Assembly (NCBI RefSeq): GCF_000377645.1
Contig: NZ_KB898504.1
Coordinates: 1 to 36,593, forward strand
Origin: Thiomonas sp. FB-6
Lineage (GTDB): Bacteria; Pseudomonadota; Gammaproteobacteria; Burkholderiales; Burkholderiaceae_C
Direction of reading: 5' to 3'
DNA: 36,593 bases
Shown: piece by piece, positions 19,203 to 28,227 of the stretch
Layout of the letters: each line of letters opens with the position of its first letter
Numbering within the stretch: the first letter of the stretch is position 1
The notes under the pieces: model-generated
Databases searched by the model: none
The model's input: only the letters and a program-made list of their open reading frames with translations
What the model was told of the DNA's origin: nothing
Made by a program: the position numbers and the translations under genes

Positions 19203-21041
19203 CTAGCCGGTGATGAACGCCAGGGGCGCGGCGGTGGTCGTGTAGGTCCTCGGCGGGCCCCCGAGTTCGCCCAGGGTGGTCGACGATCGCGCCGTGGTCG
19301 GGGTCGGGCCGCCCTGGCGGACGCGCAGGCGCCAGATCGCCGATCCCACCGGGTCCATGGCGTAGGCGACCTTGCCTCCGGCGCTCACCAGCAGGCGTGT
19401 GAAGTCCGCCTGCTGGTAGGGGCCGAGCACCTGCCGGGACAGGGAGGTCAGGACCGGCGCGTCCGTGTGCGGTTTCGGGTCGTACAGGGAGTACTCGAAG
19501 ATCGATTCCGTGTTGTCGGAGGACACGGCCAGGTACAGGCTTCCTGTATGGCGGTTGACCGCCACCGCGCCCGGCTCCCAGCGCAGCTGGCCGTTGCGGG
19601 CATGGATGGTGTGCAGGGTCCGTTGCTGCCAGTCGTTCCACCCCGAGTCCGGCTGATCGGAGTGCATGGCCAGCACCTCGTCGCTGGACCGGGCCACGAG
19701 GATCAGGTCGCGGCAATCCGCGTCGCAGGCCATGGCGACCGTGCCGGTCTTGCCGAAGGGCTGGACCTCCCGGCCCAGCTCCAGCGCGGTGCTTTGGCGC
19801 TGGGGTTCCGTCGCGCCCTGGGGTACCGCGCTCGGGTTGCCGCGCGCGGCCTTCACCCGGAAGGCCTCGACCCGTCCGTCGGCGTCGGCCACGTAGAGCA
19901 TCTTGCCCGAGGGCGAGACCAGCAGGCGCTCCGGCAACGCGCCGGGACGCCCGTGGGCGACCTGCTTCGGATTCTGGCCGGCCGGGGGCAGCGCGGCGTC
20001 CTCGGTCAGGGTGCTGACGAGGCCGTAGCTCTGCAGCCGCCCGTCCGCCTCGTTCACGGCGTAGGCTCCCACCTGGTACAGGCCGCGATAGGCGATGAAC
20101 AGCAGCCTGGACGCCTCATCCGTGGCCATGGCCACCGGCTGGGCGCCGGCGGGCAGCGCCATGCTCGAGTCCAGGCTCAGCGAGCCGTCGGTGTGCACGC
20201 GCAGGATCTGGATGCCGGTGGCGCTGGCCACGTACAGCCAGCGCCGGGACGGCGACAGCGCCATCGCCGTGGACGAGGTGTCGGCCTGGGTCGTGAGTGC
20301 GCCTTGCTGGGAGAGATCGCCGTTGCCCAGCACGGCCCAGACGTCGATGGCCCCGCCCGTCAGCAAGGAATACGCCACTTGCGTGGGCATACAGTTCACC
20401 TTCACCTCGGTCGGCGGGTCCCCCGCGGGCGACAGGGTGAAGCGCGGTGAGTCGACGCTGCAGCGGAAATTCGCGGGCTGCTCGACGATGCTCAGATCCT
20501 GCGTGCTGCCGGCCGGGAAACGCCGGTCCGCGGTGAAGGAGCCCGGTCCGCTCGCCAGCGTTCCGCGCCAGTCGCCGATGCCCAGCGTGACCGATTCCCC
20601 GGCAGGAAGGCCGCGCACCACGAAGCGCAGCGCCTGCAGGGCCGCGGGCGCCGGCCGTGGCGAGGCGACCTGCCGCAGCCGCGGCGGGCTCGCCGCTTCG
20701 GGGCGTGGCCGGGTCTTCAGAGGTTGCACCGGCGCGGGCCGTGCATGCGGTGCCGGCACGATTCGAACCGGGGCCTGGGCCGCCCGCGGGGCGGGCCCGG
20801 CCGGCGGCGGGGCCGGCCGCGCCGCGGCGGGCGCGGTGGCCGCCACCGACGTTGGGGAGGGTGAGGAGGCCGCAGCCGCCGCAGATGCTTTCGGGGCCGC
20901 GCCGCCACCGCCGCCGCCGCAGGCACTGAGGGCGCTGGCGCAGCCCAGGGCGAGCAGGGCCGTGCAGGCGAAGCGGGCGGTGCGGGCGAGGCCGCGGGAG
21001 GGGCCGCGCGGGCCGGACGAGGAAGATCGGGAAGGTGTCAT
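19203..21041 (-). CDS. Beta-propeller lipoprotein (lactonase-like repeats)
   Basis: 612 residues. N-terminus has a basic segment, a hydrophobic stretch and a lipobox LSAC followed by poly-Gly, so it should be a lipid-anchored envelope protein. An Ala/Pro-rich low-complexity linker (about residues 45-135) precedes a small domain (LPAGESVTLGIGDWRGTL, with paired cysteines) and then repeated blades of the form SPSRRWLYVASATGIQILRV and SPSGKMLYVADADGRVEAF, typical of seven-bladed lactonase/YncE-like propellers. The catalytic role is unknown; binding or scaffolding is as likely as enzyme activity. ATG at 21041; weak ribosome-binding site. It is on the same strand as yajC-secDF, 142 bases upstream of it. 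Confidence 0.72.
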   Translation of the reverse strand: MTPSRSSSSGPRGPSRGLARTARFACTALLALGCASALSACGGGGGGAAPKASAAAAASSPSPTSVAATAPAAARPAPPPAGPAPRAAQAPVRIVPAPHARPAPVQPLKTRPRPEAASPPRLRQVASPRPAPAALQALRFVVRGLPAGESVTLGIGDWRGTLASGPGSFTADRRFPAGSTQDLSIVEQPANFRCSVDSPRFTLSPAGDPPTEVKVNCMPTQVAYSLLTGGAIDVWAVLGNGDLSQQGALTTQADTSSTAMALSPSRRWLYVASATGIQILRVHTDGSLSLDSSMALPAGAQPVAMATDEASRLLFIAYRGLYQVGAYAVNEADGRLQSYGLVSTLTEDAALPPAGQNPKQVAHGRPGALPERLLVSPSGKMLYVADADGRVEAFRVKAARGNPSAVPQGATEPQRQSTALELGREVQPFGKTGTVAMACDADCRDLILVARSSDEVLAMHSDQPDSGWNDWQQRTLHTIHARNGQLRWEPGAVAVNRHTGSLYLAVSSDNTESIFEYSLYDPKPHTDAPVLTSLSRQVLGPYQQADFTRLLVSAGGKVAYAMDPVGSAIWRLRVRQGGPTPTTARSSTTLGELGGPPRTYTTTAAPLAFITG

Positions 21042-21243
21042 CTCGGGGAGGGCCCGCGCAGGATGCGCGGACCGTGCAGTCCCCCCGGAGGTTTATGGCT
21101 TGTCGAGCCGGGCCGCCAGGAAGGTCGCGCGGCGCCGGTCTCGCGGACAACCATAGGCAGACTGGAACGCCGGCGAAAGGGCCATCACGCCCGAATCACC
21201 GCGGGCTGCGTTCGCGCTCATGCCGGGCCCGCGCCCGGCGGGC
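21042..21243 (-). promoter_or_regulatory. Leader of the lipoprotein gene with a 7-bp hairpin
   Basis: 202 bases between the metallopeptidase stop and the lipoprotein ATG. A perfect stem CCGCGCA / TGCGCGG (21054-21070, 3-base loop) lies 13 bases before the ATG. A weak promoter-like pair TTCGCC-N16-TATGGT can be read at 21177-21150. No known riboswitch fold was recognised. Confidence 0.35.
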
Positions 21244-22038
21244 TCACCAGGGCGGCAGCACGCTGTCGCGAAGCTCCTGCCGCACCCTGCGCCAGTCCGG
21301 GAAGACCTCGGCCACGGTGGCCCAGAAGCGCGGGCCGTGGTTCATCTCGCGCAGATGCGAGACCTCGTGCGCGACCACGTAGTCGACGATGTGCGGCGCG
21401 AAGTGCAGCAGGCGCCAGTGCAGGCGCAGCCGCCCGTCGGCGCCGGCGCTGCCCCAGCGCGTGCGCGCCGAGCTCAGGCCCACCGCGGTCACGCGCACCC
21501 CCAGGCGCTGCGCGAACTCGTGCGCGCGCCGGGTGAACAGCTCCAGTGCGCGCTCCCGCATCCACGCCTGCGTGGCCGCGCGCAGCGTCTCGGTGGCGCA
21601 GTCCGGCTCCAGCGGCAGCAGCAGCGTGCCCTGCGCCTCGTCCAGGCGCGCGGCGCGCTGCGCGCGCCCGGCCAGGCGCAGGCGCAGTTCGCCGCCCAGG
21701 TAGGGCAGTGCGGCTCCATCCGCCCAGTCGACGCGCAGGCAGCGCTGTTCCCGCAGGCGCTGCTCGCGCAGTTGCAACTGCTGCAGCACCCAGCCGGCCT
21801 TGTCGGCCAGCACCTGTTCGATCTGCCCGAGGCTGACCCAACGCGGCGCGCTGACCCGCACCGCCGCCTCGTCGATGCGGATGCCGATGGACTTGCGCGA
21901 GGCGCGGCGCAGTTCGTAGGTGAAGCTGTGCGCCCCGTGCACGAAGCGCCGCTGCGCGCGCCCGGCCGCCGGGGCGGCCGGCTCGAACAGGCCGAAAAGC
22001 TCGAACTGCTGCGCGACGGAATTCGTGGCTGCGGGCAT
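21244..22038 (-). CDS. YgjP-like (DUF45) zinc metallopeptidase
   Basis: 264 residues. The C-terminal domain shows the zinc motif HEVSH (H224, E225, H228) with a third ligand probably H234 in MNHGPRFW, and the conserved SSARTRWGSAGADGRLRLHW block, all typical of the YgjP/M48-like DUF45 family. The N-terminal half carries the RASRKSIGIRID segment of the family. Physiological substrate unknown. ATG at 22038; no strong ribosome-binding site. It follows plsC after 22 bases on the same strand, as commonly found in Burkholderiales next to glyS-gmhB-plsC. Confidence 0.88.
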   Translation of the reverse strand: MPAATNSVAQQFELFGLFEPAAPAAGRAQRRFVHGAHSFTYELRRASRKSIGIRIDEAAVRVSAPRWVSLGQIEQVLADKAGWVLQQLQLREQRLREQRCLRVDWADGAALPYLGGELRLRLAGRAQRAARLDEAQGTLLLPLEPDCATETLRAATQAWMRERALELFTRRAHEFAQRLGVRVTAVGLSSARTRWGSAGADGRLRLHWRLLHFAPHIVDYVVAHEVSHLREMNHGPRFWATVAEVFPDWRRVRQELRDSVLPPW

Positions 22039-22060
22039 CGGTCGGGAGCGCCTCGGGCCG

Positions 22061-22813
22061 TCAGGGGCGCGGCGCCGGCGCGTAGGCCTCGGGATCGAGG
22101 CGGCGCATTTCCGCTTCGATCCACTCCTGCAGGCGCGCGTTGATCTGCGCCGGCTCCAGCCCACGCGGGTCGATGGGCTCGCCGATCGACACCTCGATCA
22201 GGCCGGGGCGCTTGACGAAGGCCTGGCGCGGCCAGCAGCGCGCCGAGGTGACCGCGATCGGCACCACCGGAGCTCCGGTGACCTGGGAGAGCCTGGCGCC
22301 GCCGAGCTTGTACTGGCCCTGCTTTCCGCGCGGGGTTCGCGTTCCCTCGGGGAACATGACGATCCAGTAGCCCGCATCCAGCAGTTGCGATCCCTGCCCC
22401 TGCATGCGGCCCAGCGCCTGTGCCCCGCGCTTGCGGTCGATGTGCACCATGTCCAGGCGCCCCAGGGCCCAGCCGAAGAAGGGCACCCGCAGCAGCTCGC
22501 GCTTGAACACGTAGCTCAGCGGGCGCGGCAGCAGTAGCGGCAGGGCCAGGGTCTCCCAGGCCGACTGGTGCTTGACCAGCACCACCGCCGGGCCCCGCGG
22601 CAGCCTGTCCAGCCCCTGCACGCGCCAGCGGATGCCGCACAGCACGCGCGCGCCCCACAGTGCCAGCCAGGGCCAGCCCACGCAGAAGCGGTACAAGGGG
22701 CGCCCGCGCAGCACCAGCGACAGCAGCAGCGCGGCCACCGCGTAAGGCACCACGGTGAGGATCAGCCACGCCATGTACAGCGTGGAGCGCAGCCACGATG
22801 CGAGGGTTCGCAT
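22061..22813 (-). CDS. plsC: 1-acyl-sn-glycerol-3-phosphate acyltransferase
   Basis: 250 residues. Acylates lysophosphatidic acid to phosphatidic acid in phospholipid synthesis. One or two N-terminal helices anchor it to the inner membrane. The catalytic block reads KHQSAWE (H82-x4-E87), with Glu where most PlsC proteins have Asp, and the glycerol-phosphate-binding motif is FPEGTR (154-159). A later GAPVVPIAV segment completes the fold. ATG at 22813, 16 bases after the gmhB stop. Confidence 0.92.
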   Translation of the reverse strand: MRTLASWLRSTLYMAWLILTVVPYAVAALLLSLVLRGRPLYRFCVGWPWLALWGARVLCGIRWRVQGLDRLPRGPAVVLVKHQSAWETLALPLLLPRPLSYVFKRELLRVPFFGWALGRLDMVHIDRKRGAQALGRMQGQGSQLLDAGYWIVMFPEGTRTPRGKQGQYKLGGARLSQVTGAPVVPIAVTSARCWPRQAFVKRPGLIEVSIGEPIDPRGLEPAQINARLQEWIEAEMRRLDPEAYAPAPRP

Positions 22814-22829
22814 GTCCGGTCCCGCCGGT

Positions 22830-23384
22830 TCAGGAGCCCGCCGGCTGGCCGAGCAGCCAGTCCGCGAAGGCGGCGAGGTCGGCGTGCACCCGCGTGCCTT
22901 CGGGCAGCGGCTTGTCGCCGGCGAGCTCGCGCTCGCCCTTGCCGGTACGCACCAGGTGCAGCGCGCAGCCCAGCTGCTGGGCCGCCTGCAGGTCGCGCAG
23001 CGAATCTCCCACCGCCGGCACCCCGTGGAGATCGGCGAGCCCGAAACGCGCGGCGATGTCGCGGAACAGGCCGGGGCGAGGCTTGCGGCACTCGCAGTGG
23101 TCGTCGGGCGAGTGCGGGCAGAAGAAGATCGCGTCCAGGCGCCCGCCCGCGGCGCTCGCCGCCTTTTGCATCTTCAGGTGGATGGCGTTGAGGGTGCTCG
23201 TGTCGAACAGCCCCCGTCCCAGCCCGGACTGGTTGGTGGCCACCAGCACGCGCCAGCCTTCTCGGTGCAGGCGCGCGATGGCCTCGATGCTGCCGGGCAC
23301 CGGCACCCATTCCTCCGGCGACTTCACATAGTCGTCGCGGTCCTCGTTGATCACGCCGTCGCGATCGAGGATCAGCAGTTTCAT
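22830..23384 (-). CDS. gmhB: D-glycero-beta-D-manno-heptose-1,7-bisphosphate 7-phosphatase
   Basis: 184 residues, HAD phosphatase of the GmhB type. Removes the 7-phosphate in the ADP-heptose route for lipopolysaccharide inner core. Motif I is LDRDGVIN (nucleophile D7, acid D9), motif II VATNQSG, and the zinc-binding loop CPHSPDDHCECRKP is diagnostic for GmhB; motif IV is VGDSLRD. ATG at 23384 with GGAGGG six bases upstream. It follows glyS after 36 bases containing a GC tetraloop hairpin. Confidence 0.95.
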   Translation of the reverse strand: MKLLILDRDGVINEDRDDYVKSPEEWVPVPGSIEAIARLHREGWRVLVATNQSGLGRGLFDTSTLNAIHLKMQKAASAAGGRLDAIFFCPHSPDDHCECRKPRPGLFRDIAARFGLADLHGVPAVGDSLRDLQAAQQLGCALHLVRTGKGERELAGDKPLPEGTRVHADLAAFADWLLGQPAGS

Positions 23385-23402
23385 TCTTTCCCTCCCCGGG
23401 AC

Positions 23403-23418
23403 GCGGGCTTCGGCCCGC
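23403..23418 (-). other. Tetraloop hairpin between glyS and gmhB
   Basis: Perfect 6-bp stem GCGGGC / GCCCGC with a 4-base loop (CGAA when read on the transcribed strand). It lies two bases after the glyS stop and has no T tract. Confidence 0.55.
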
Positions 23419-23420
23419 CC

Positions 23421-25541
23421 TCAGCCCGCCAGGCAGGCCAGGTCCGCGACCTGGCGCATCGCGTGCTGCAATTGTTCCAGCAGCGCCAGGCGGTTGGCCC
23501 GCAGCGCCGCGTCCTCCACGTTGACCATCACGTCGTCGAAAAAGGCGTCCACCGGGGCCTTCAGCGCGGCCAGGCAGCGCAGCGCCTCCGTATGGTCGCC
23601 GCGGGCCTGCGCGGCGCCGGCCTGCGGCCGCAGTTCGCGCAGCACCCGCTCCAGCGCCTGCTCGGCCGGCTCGCGCAGCAGCGCGGGGTCCAGCGCCGGG
23701 CCGCCGGAGGCAGGGGACTTCTTCAGGATGTTGGCCACGCGCTTGTTGGCGGCGGCCAGCGCCTGCGCCTCGGGCAGCGCCGCGAAGGCGCGCACCGCGT
23801 CCAGGCGAGCGACCACGTCGCCCAGCCATTGCGGACGCAGTCCGAGCACCGCGTCCACCTCGCGCGCGCCGTAGCCCTGTTCGCGCAGCAGGTTGGCCAT
23901 GCGTTCGTCGATGAAGTCCCGCAGCGCCGCCGAGGGGTCCTGGAAGGCCTCGACCCCGGAGAAGGCCTCGGCGGCCAGGCGCAGCAGCTCGTCCAGCGGC
24001 CACTCGCGCGATTCGCGCGCACGCTCCATCAGCATGCGCACGACGCCCAGCGCGTGACGGCGCAGCGCGAAGGGGTCCTTGTCGCCGCTGGGGCGCTCGC
24101 CGATGCCCCACAGGCCGCACAGGGTCTCCAGCTTGTCGGCCAGGGCCAGGCACAGCCCGGCGGCGCCGCGCGGCAGCGCATCGCCCGCGAAACGCGGCCG
24201 GTAATGGTCCTCGATGGCCTCGGCCACCTGCTGCTCCAGTCCGTCGTGCAGCGCGTAGTAGCGCCCCATGATGCCCTGCAGCTCGGGGAACTCCCCCACC
24301 ATCTCGGTCAGCAGGTCGGCCTTGGCCAGCGCGGCCGCCTGGCGCACCGCGGGCACCAGCGCCGGGTCGAGGCGCTGCGCCAGCGCGGTGGCGATGTGGC
24401 CCACGCGCCGCGCCCGCTCGGCCTGGCTTCCCAGGCGTGCGTGGTAGACCACGCGCTGCAGGCCCTCCACGCGCTGCTCCAGGCTCTTCTTGCGGTCCTG
24501 GTCGTAGAAGAAACGGGCATCCGCCAGGCGCGGACGCACCACGCGCTCGTTGCCCTCGATCACCGCCGAGGGATCCTGCGGGTCGATGTTGCTCACCACC
24601 AGGAAGCGGTTGCTCAGGCGGCCCTGGCCGTCGAGCAGCGGAAAGTACTTCTGGTTGGCCTTCATGGTCAGGATCAGGCATTCCTGCGGCACTTCCAGGT
24701 ACTCGGGGTCGAAGCGGCAGGCCAGTACGCGGGGCTTCTCCACCAGCGCGCAGACCTCGTCGAGCAACGCCTCGTCGTGCAGCGGACGCAGGCCGCCGCC
24801 GATCTCCCGCGCCGCCTGTTCCAGCTGGGTGGCGATCGCCTCGCGGCGGCGCTCGAAGCCGGCGATCACCGCGCCCTGTTCGAGCAACTGGTGCTCGTAG
24901 TCGTCCGCATGCGCGAGCTCGACGAATTCGGAGCGCGCCTCGAAACGGTGTCCGCGGGTGCGGCGGCCGGCCTGCAGCCCCAGCGCCTGCACCGGCACGA
25001 GATCGGCACCGTGCAGCGCGACCAGGCCGTGGGCCGGGCGCACGAAGCGCACCGTGCTCCAGCCGTCGCCCAGCTGGTAGCTCATCAGTTTGGGAATGGG
25101 CAGCTCGGCCAGCGTGCCCTCCAGCGCGCGCTGCAGGCCCTCGGGCAGCGCGGCTCCGGGCGCCACGGTGTCGATGTACAGGGTGCTCGCCTTGCCTTCG
25201 CCCTCGGTGACCACGCGCGAGGCGGCGGACTCGTCCAGGCCCAGCGCGGCGAGCTTCTTGCGCAGCGCGGCGCTGGGCTGGCCGGCGGCGTCCAGGCCCA
25301 CCGAGGCCGGCATCAGCTTGACGTGTAGCGCGCGGTCCGGCGCCTTCGGCAGGACGGCGCCGATGTGCGCGCCCAGGCGCCGCGGGCTGGCGAAGGCGGT
25401 GGTGGCGGAGGACTCGAGCAGCAGGCCCTGCGCACGCAGCGCCTCGCTCAGGCCGGAGGCGAAGGCCCGGCCCAGGTGGGGCAAGGCCTTCGGCGGGAGT
25501 TCCTCGACGAACAGTTCGACTAGCAGGTTGGCGGCGGTCAT
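23421..25541 (-). CDS. glyS: Glycyl-tRNA synthetase beta subunit
   Basis: 706 residues, standard length for GlyS of the bacterial alpha2beta2 enzyme. The N-terminus NLLVELFVEELPPKALP is diagnostic, followed by the HD-like body (GEFPELQGIMGRYYA, and DKLETLCGLWGIGERPSGDKDPFALRR in two conserved pieces) and a C-terminal anticodon-binding region. ATG at 25541 fixed by the conserved N-terminus. Works with GlyQ encoded just upstream, spaced by 67 bases that hold a 7-bp hairpin. Confidence 0.97.
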   Translation of the reverse strand: MTAANLLVELFVEELPPKALPHLGRAFASGLSEALRAQGLLLESSATTAFASPRRLGAHIGAVLPKAPDRALHVKLMPASVGLDAAGQPSAALRKKLAALGLDESAASRVVTEGEGKASTLYIDTVAPGAALPEGLQRALEGTLAELPIPKLMSYQLGDGWSTVRFVRPAHGLVALHGADLVPVQALGLQAGRRTRGHRFEARSEFVELAHADDYEHQLLEQGAVIAGFERRREAIATQLEQAAREIGGGLRPLHDEALLDEVCALVEKPRVLACRFDPEYLEVPQECLILTMKANQKYFPLLDGQGRLSNRFLVVSNIDPQDPSAVIEGNERVVRPRLADARFFYDQDRKKSLEQRVEGLQRVVYHARLGSQAERARRVGHIATALAQRLDPALVPAVRQAAALAKADLLTEMVGEFPELQGIMGRYYALHDGLEQQVAEAIEDHYRPRFAGDALPRGAAGLCLALADKLETLCGLWGIGERPSGDKDPFALRRHALGVVRMLMERARESREWPLDELLRLAAEAFSGVEAFQDPSAALRDFIDERMANLLREQGYGAREVDAVLGLRPQWLGDVVARLDAVRAFAALPEAQALAAANKRVANILKKSPASGGPALDPALLREPAEQALERVLRELRPQAGAAQARGDHTEALRCLAALKAPVDAFFDDVMVNVEDAALRANRLALLEQLQHAMRQVADLACLAG

Positions 25542-25573
25542 GGGAGCGGATTCGTGAACAGATGCCGGCGCGC

Positions 25574-25592
25574 CCCGCGCGTCGTGCGCGGG
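25574..25592 (-). other. Perfect 7-bp hairpin between glyQ and glyS
   Basis: Arms CCCGCGC and GCGCGGG with a 5-base loop in the glyQ-glyS gap, without a T tract. Confidence 0.5.
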
Positions 25593-25608
25593 CGGCGGGC
25601 GCAACGCT

Positions 25609-26553
25609 TCAGGCGGCCTTCTTCTGCGCCAGTTCGGCGGCGCATTGCTCGGCCCACTCGCGCGGCGCCAGCGGGAAGCCCAGACGCGCGCGGCTGTCCA
25701 GGTATTCCTGCGCCACGCCGCGGGCCAGGTTGCGGATGCGCCCGATGTAGGCGGCGCGCTCGGTCACCGAGATCGCGCCGCGCGCATCCAGCAGGTTGAA
25801 GGAGTGCGCGCACTTGAGCACCTGCTCGTAGGCCGGCAGCGCCAGGCGCTGCTGCATCAGCTCGCGCGCCTGGCGCTCGTGCGCGCCGAAGGCCTGCTGC
25901 AGGAAGGCGGCGTCGCTGTGCTCGAAGTTGTAGGCGCTCTGCTCGACCTCGTTCTGGTGGAACACGTCGCCGTAGCGCAGCTCGCGCGTCTCGCCGGCCA
26001 CGGAGCTGCGGGTCCACAGCAGGTCATAGACGCTCTGCACCCCCTGCAGGTACATCGCCAGGCGCTCCAGCCCGTAGGTGATCTCGCCCGTGATCGGCTT
26101 GCAGTCGATGCCGCCGACCTGCTGGAAATAGGTGAACTGGGTCACCTCCATGCCGTTGAGCCACACCTCCCAGCCCAGGCCCCAGGCCCCCAGCGTGGGG
26201 TTCTCCCAGTCGTCCTCGACGAAACGGATGTCGTTGCGGCTCAGGTCCAGGCCGAGCGCGCGCAGGCTGCCCAGGTACAGGTCCAGGATGTTCGCCGGTG
26301 CCGGCTTGAGCACCACCTGGAACTGGTAATAGTGCTGCAGGCGGTTCGGGTTGTCGCCGTAGCGCCCGTCCTTGGGACGCCGGCTGGGCTGCACGTAGGC
26401 CGCGTTCCAGGGCTCCGGGCCGATGGAGCGCAGGAAGGTCGCGGTGTGGCTGGTGCCGGCGCCGACCTCCATGTCGTAGGGTTGCAGCAAGGCGCAGCCC
26501 TGTTCGGCCCAGTAGTTCTGCAGTTGAAGAATGATTTGCTGGAAGGTGAGCAT
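25609..26553 (-). CDS. glyQ: Glycyl-tRNA synthetase alpha subunit
   Basis: 314 residues, full length. The catalytic class II core is clear: [17 protein letters not shown] at the N-terminus, the motif region [16 protein letters not shown], and [19 protein letters not shown]. It activates glycine and charges tRNA-Gly as an alpha2beta2 enzyme with GlyS. ATG at 26553. It follows lnt by 66 bases with a strong hairpin and is probably transcribed with glyS, gmhB, plsC and the YgjP-like gene. Confidence 0.97.
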   Translation of the reverse strand: MLTFQQIILQLQNYWAEQGCALLQPYDMEVGAGTSHTATFLRSIGPEPWNAAYVQPSRRPKDGRYGDNPNRLQHYYQFQVVLKPAPANILDLYLGSLRALGLDLSRNDIRFVEDDWENPTLGAWGLGWEVWLNGMEVTQFTYFQQVGGIDCKPITGEITYGLERLAMYLQGVQSVYDLLWTRSSVAGETRELRYGDVFHQNEVEQSAYNFEHSDAAFLQQAFGAHERQARELMQQRLALPAYEQVLKCAHSFNLLDARGAISVTERAAYIGRIRNLARGVAQEYLDSRARLGFPLAPREWAEQCAAELAQKKAA

Positions 26554-26574
26554 GACGAGTGGAGCTGGCAGGGC

Positions 26575-26602
26575 CCGGCGCGGGCGCGCCGCCCCGCGCC
26601 GG
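26575..26602 (-). other. Perfect 10-bp hairpin between lnt and glyQ
   Basis: Arms CCGGCGCGGG and CCCGCGCCGG with an 8-base loop, 17 bases after the lnt stop and 21 bases before the glyQ ATG. No T tract. Confidence 0.6.
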
Positions 26603-26619
26603 AGGCGCGGCGGGCAGGG

Positions 26620-28227
26620 TCAGTCGCGGATTGTAGGCAGCGCGCGCGCCGCGGCCGCCCCGAGCGCCAGCGCGAGCAGGCCCAGCAGCACCACGGGGGC
26701 GTAGCCCAGGCGTGAGGCCAGCCAGGCGTAGGGCGTGACGCCGGCGGCCGGCTGCACGCTGCCCAGCAGCACGCCGGCCGTGTAGGGTGCCAGTTGCCCG
26801 GTGACCCGCCCGCCGGCGTCGATGATCGCCGTGACACCCGTGTTGGTCGCGCGGATGCTCGGCAGCTGGAACTCCAGGGAGCGCATGCGCGCGATCTGCA
26901 AATGCTGGGGCAAGGCGATGGTGTCGCCGAACCAGGCCAGGTTGGTGAGGTTGGCGATCACGTTCGGAGCCTGCGACGGCGAGGCGAAGCGTTGGGCGAG
27001 CTGCTCGCCGAACAGATCCTCGTAGCAGATGGTGGGCGCGACGCGCCGGCCCTGCACCGTGAAGGAGGGCTGGTCGAGCGTGCCGCGGGCGAAGTCGCCC
27101 AGCGGCATGTTCATCAGGCGCACGAACCAGTGAAAGCCGTAGGGAATGAATTCGCCGAAGGGCACCAGGTGCGCCTTGTCGTAGCGGTAGGGCCGTGCTC
27201 CGCCCAGCCCGATCACGCTGTTGGTGTAGGCGTCGGCGCCGCGGGTCAGCGGGATGCCCACCAGCGCGTGCGTACCCGCGGAGCGCAGCGTGCTCTGCAA
27301 CTGCTCCAGGTAGTGGGGGGGCAGATCCTCGGGCAGCACCGGCAGCGCGGTCTCCGGCGTGACGATGAGATCGGCGCGCAGGCGCTCCAGCCAGCCGCCG
27401 TACAGATGCAGGGTCGGAGCCAGGCTCTCGGGGCGGAACTTTTCGCTTTGCGCCACGTCGCCCTGCAGCAGGGCCACGCGCAACGGCGCGCCGTCGGCAT
27501 GGGTCCAGCGCAGCTGGCCCACGCGCGCCGCGCCCAGCGCCATGGCCAGCAGCAAGGCCACCGCCACCGCCGTGCCGCGCAGGCTGAGCTGGCTGGCCAG
27601 CGCCAGCAAGGCGGCCACCAGCACCGTGAGGAAGCCCACGCCGTAGCCGCCCAGCAGCGGCGCGACGCCGGCCAGCGGGCCGCCGACCTGGCTGTAGCCC
27701 AGCGCCAGCCACGGGAAGCCGGTGAACACCGTGCCGCGCAACACCTCGGCCAGGGTCCAGGCCCCCGCCAGCGCCAGCGCGGCCCCCAGGCCGCGCGCCA
27801 GGGGCCAGGCGCCGCGCCCGGCTGGCGGCGCCAGCGCCGCCGCCAGCGCGCAGGCCAGCGCCGGGTACAGCGCCAGGTACAGGCTGAACAGCAGCACCGC
27901 GGCGCCGGCCAGCAGGGCCGGCATGCCGCCGTACACCGCCATGCTGATGTACAGCCACCAGATGCCGGTGGCGAACCAGCCCAGGCCGAAGCCCAGGCCC
28001 AGCAGCGCGCCGCGCCGCGCGCGCGCGCCCGCCTGTTGCAGGGGCGTGCCCCATAGCAGGGCGGCGAAGGCGGCCAGCGCCACCACCGCCAGGCCGGCCG
28101 CGTGTTCGCGGCCGAAGCTCAGCGCCAGAAGCCCGCCCAACGGCGGCGCCAGCCAGTGCGGCCGCGCCAGCGCACGCGCCAGCAGCGAGGCGCGGGGCGC
28201 GGATTTCGCGGTGACCGATTCAGGCAT
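26620..28227 (-). CDS. lnt: Apolipoprotein N-acyltransferase
   Basis: 535 residues. Transfers the third acyl chain to the N-terminal cysteine of lipoproteins in the inner membrane. Several N-terminal helices precede a periplasmic nitrilase-like domain whose catalytic triad is visible: E292 in VTPETALP, K351 in YDKAHLVPFGEF and C401 in PTICYEDLFGE. One more helix is at the C-terminus. The ATG at 28227 is preferred, with GGAGGAAGAGG directly upstream, and gives an 8-base overlap with ybeY; an in-frame ATG at 28251 is an alternative. corC, which often separates ybeY and lnt, is absent. Confidence 0.95.
   Translation of the reverse strand: MPESVTAKSAPRASLLARALARPHWLAPPLGGLLALSFGREHAAGLAVVALAAFAALLWGTPLQQAGARARRGALLGLGFGLGWFATGIWWLYISMAVYGGMPALLAGAAVLLFSLYLALYPALACALAAALAPPAGRGAWPLARGLGAALALAGAWTLAEVLRGTVFTGFPWLALGYSQVGGPLAGVAPLLGGYGVGFLTVLVAALLALASQLSLRGTAVAVALLLAMALGAARVGQLRWTHADGAPLRVALLQGDVAQSEKFRPESLAPTLHLYGGWLERLRADLIVTPETALPVLPEDLPPHYLEQLQSTLRSAGTHALVGIPLTRGADAYTNSVIGLGGARPYRYDKAHLVPFGEFIPYGFHWFVRLMNMPLGDFARGTLDQPSFTVQGRRVAPTICYEDLFGEQLAQRFASPSQAPNVIANLTNLAWFGDTIALPQHLQIARMRSLEFQLPSIRATNTGVTAIIDAGGRVTGQLAPYTAGVLLGSVQPAAGVTPYAWLASRLGYAPVVLLGLLALALGAAAARALPTIRD

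Noticed and set aside
22755-25328. 857-codon plus-strand frame opposite gmhB and glyS
   Set aside because: Shadow frame; real motifs are on the minus strand.
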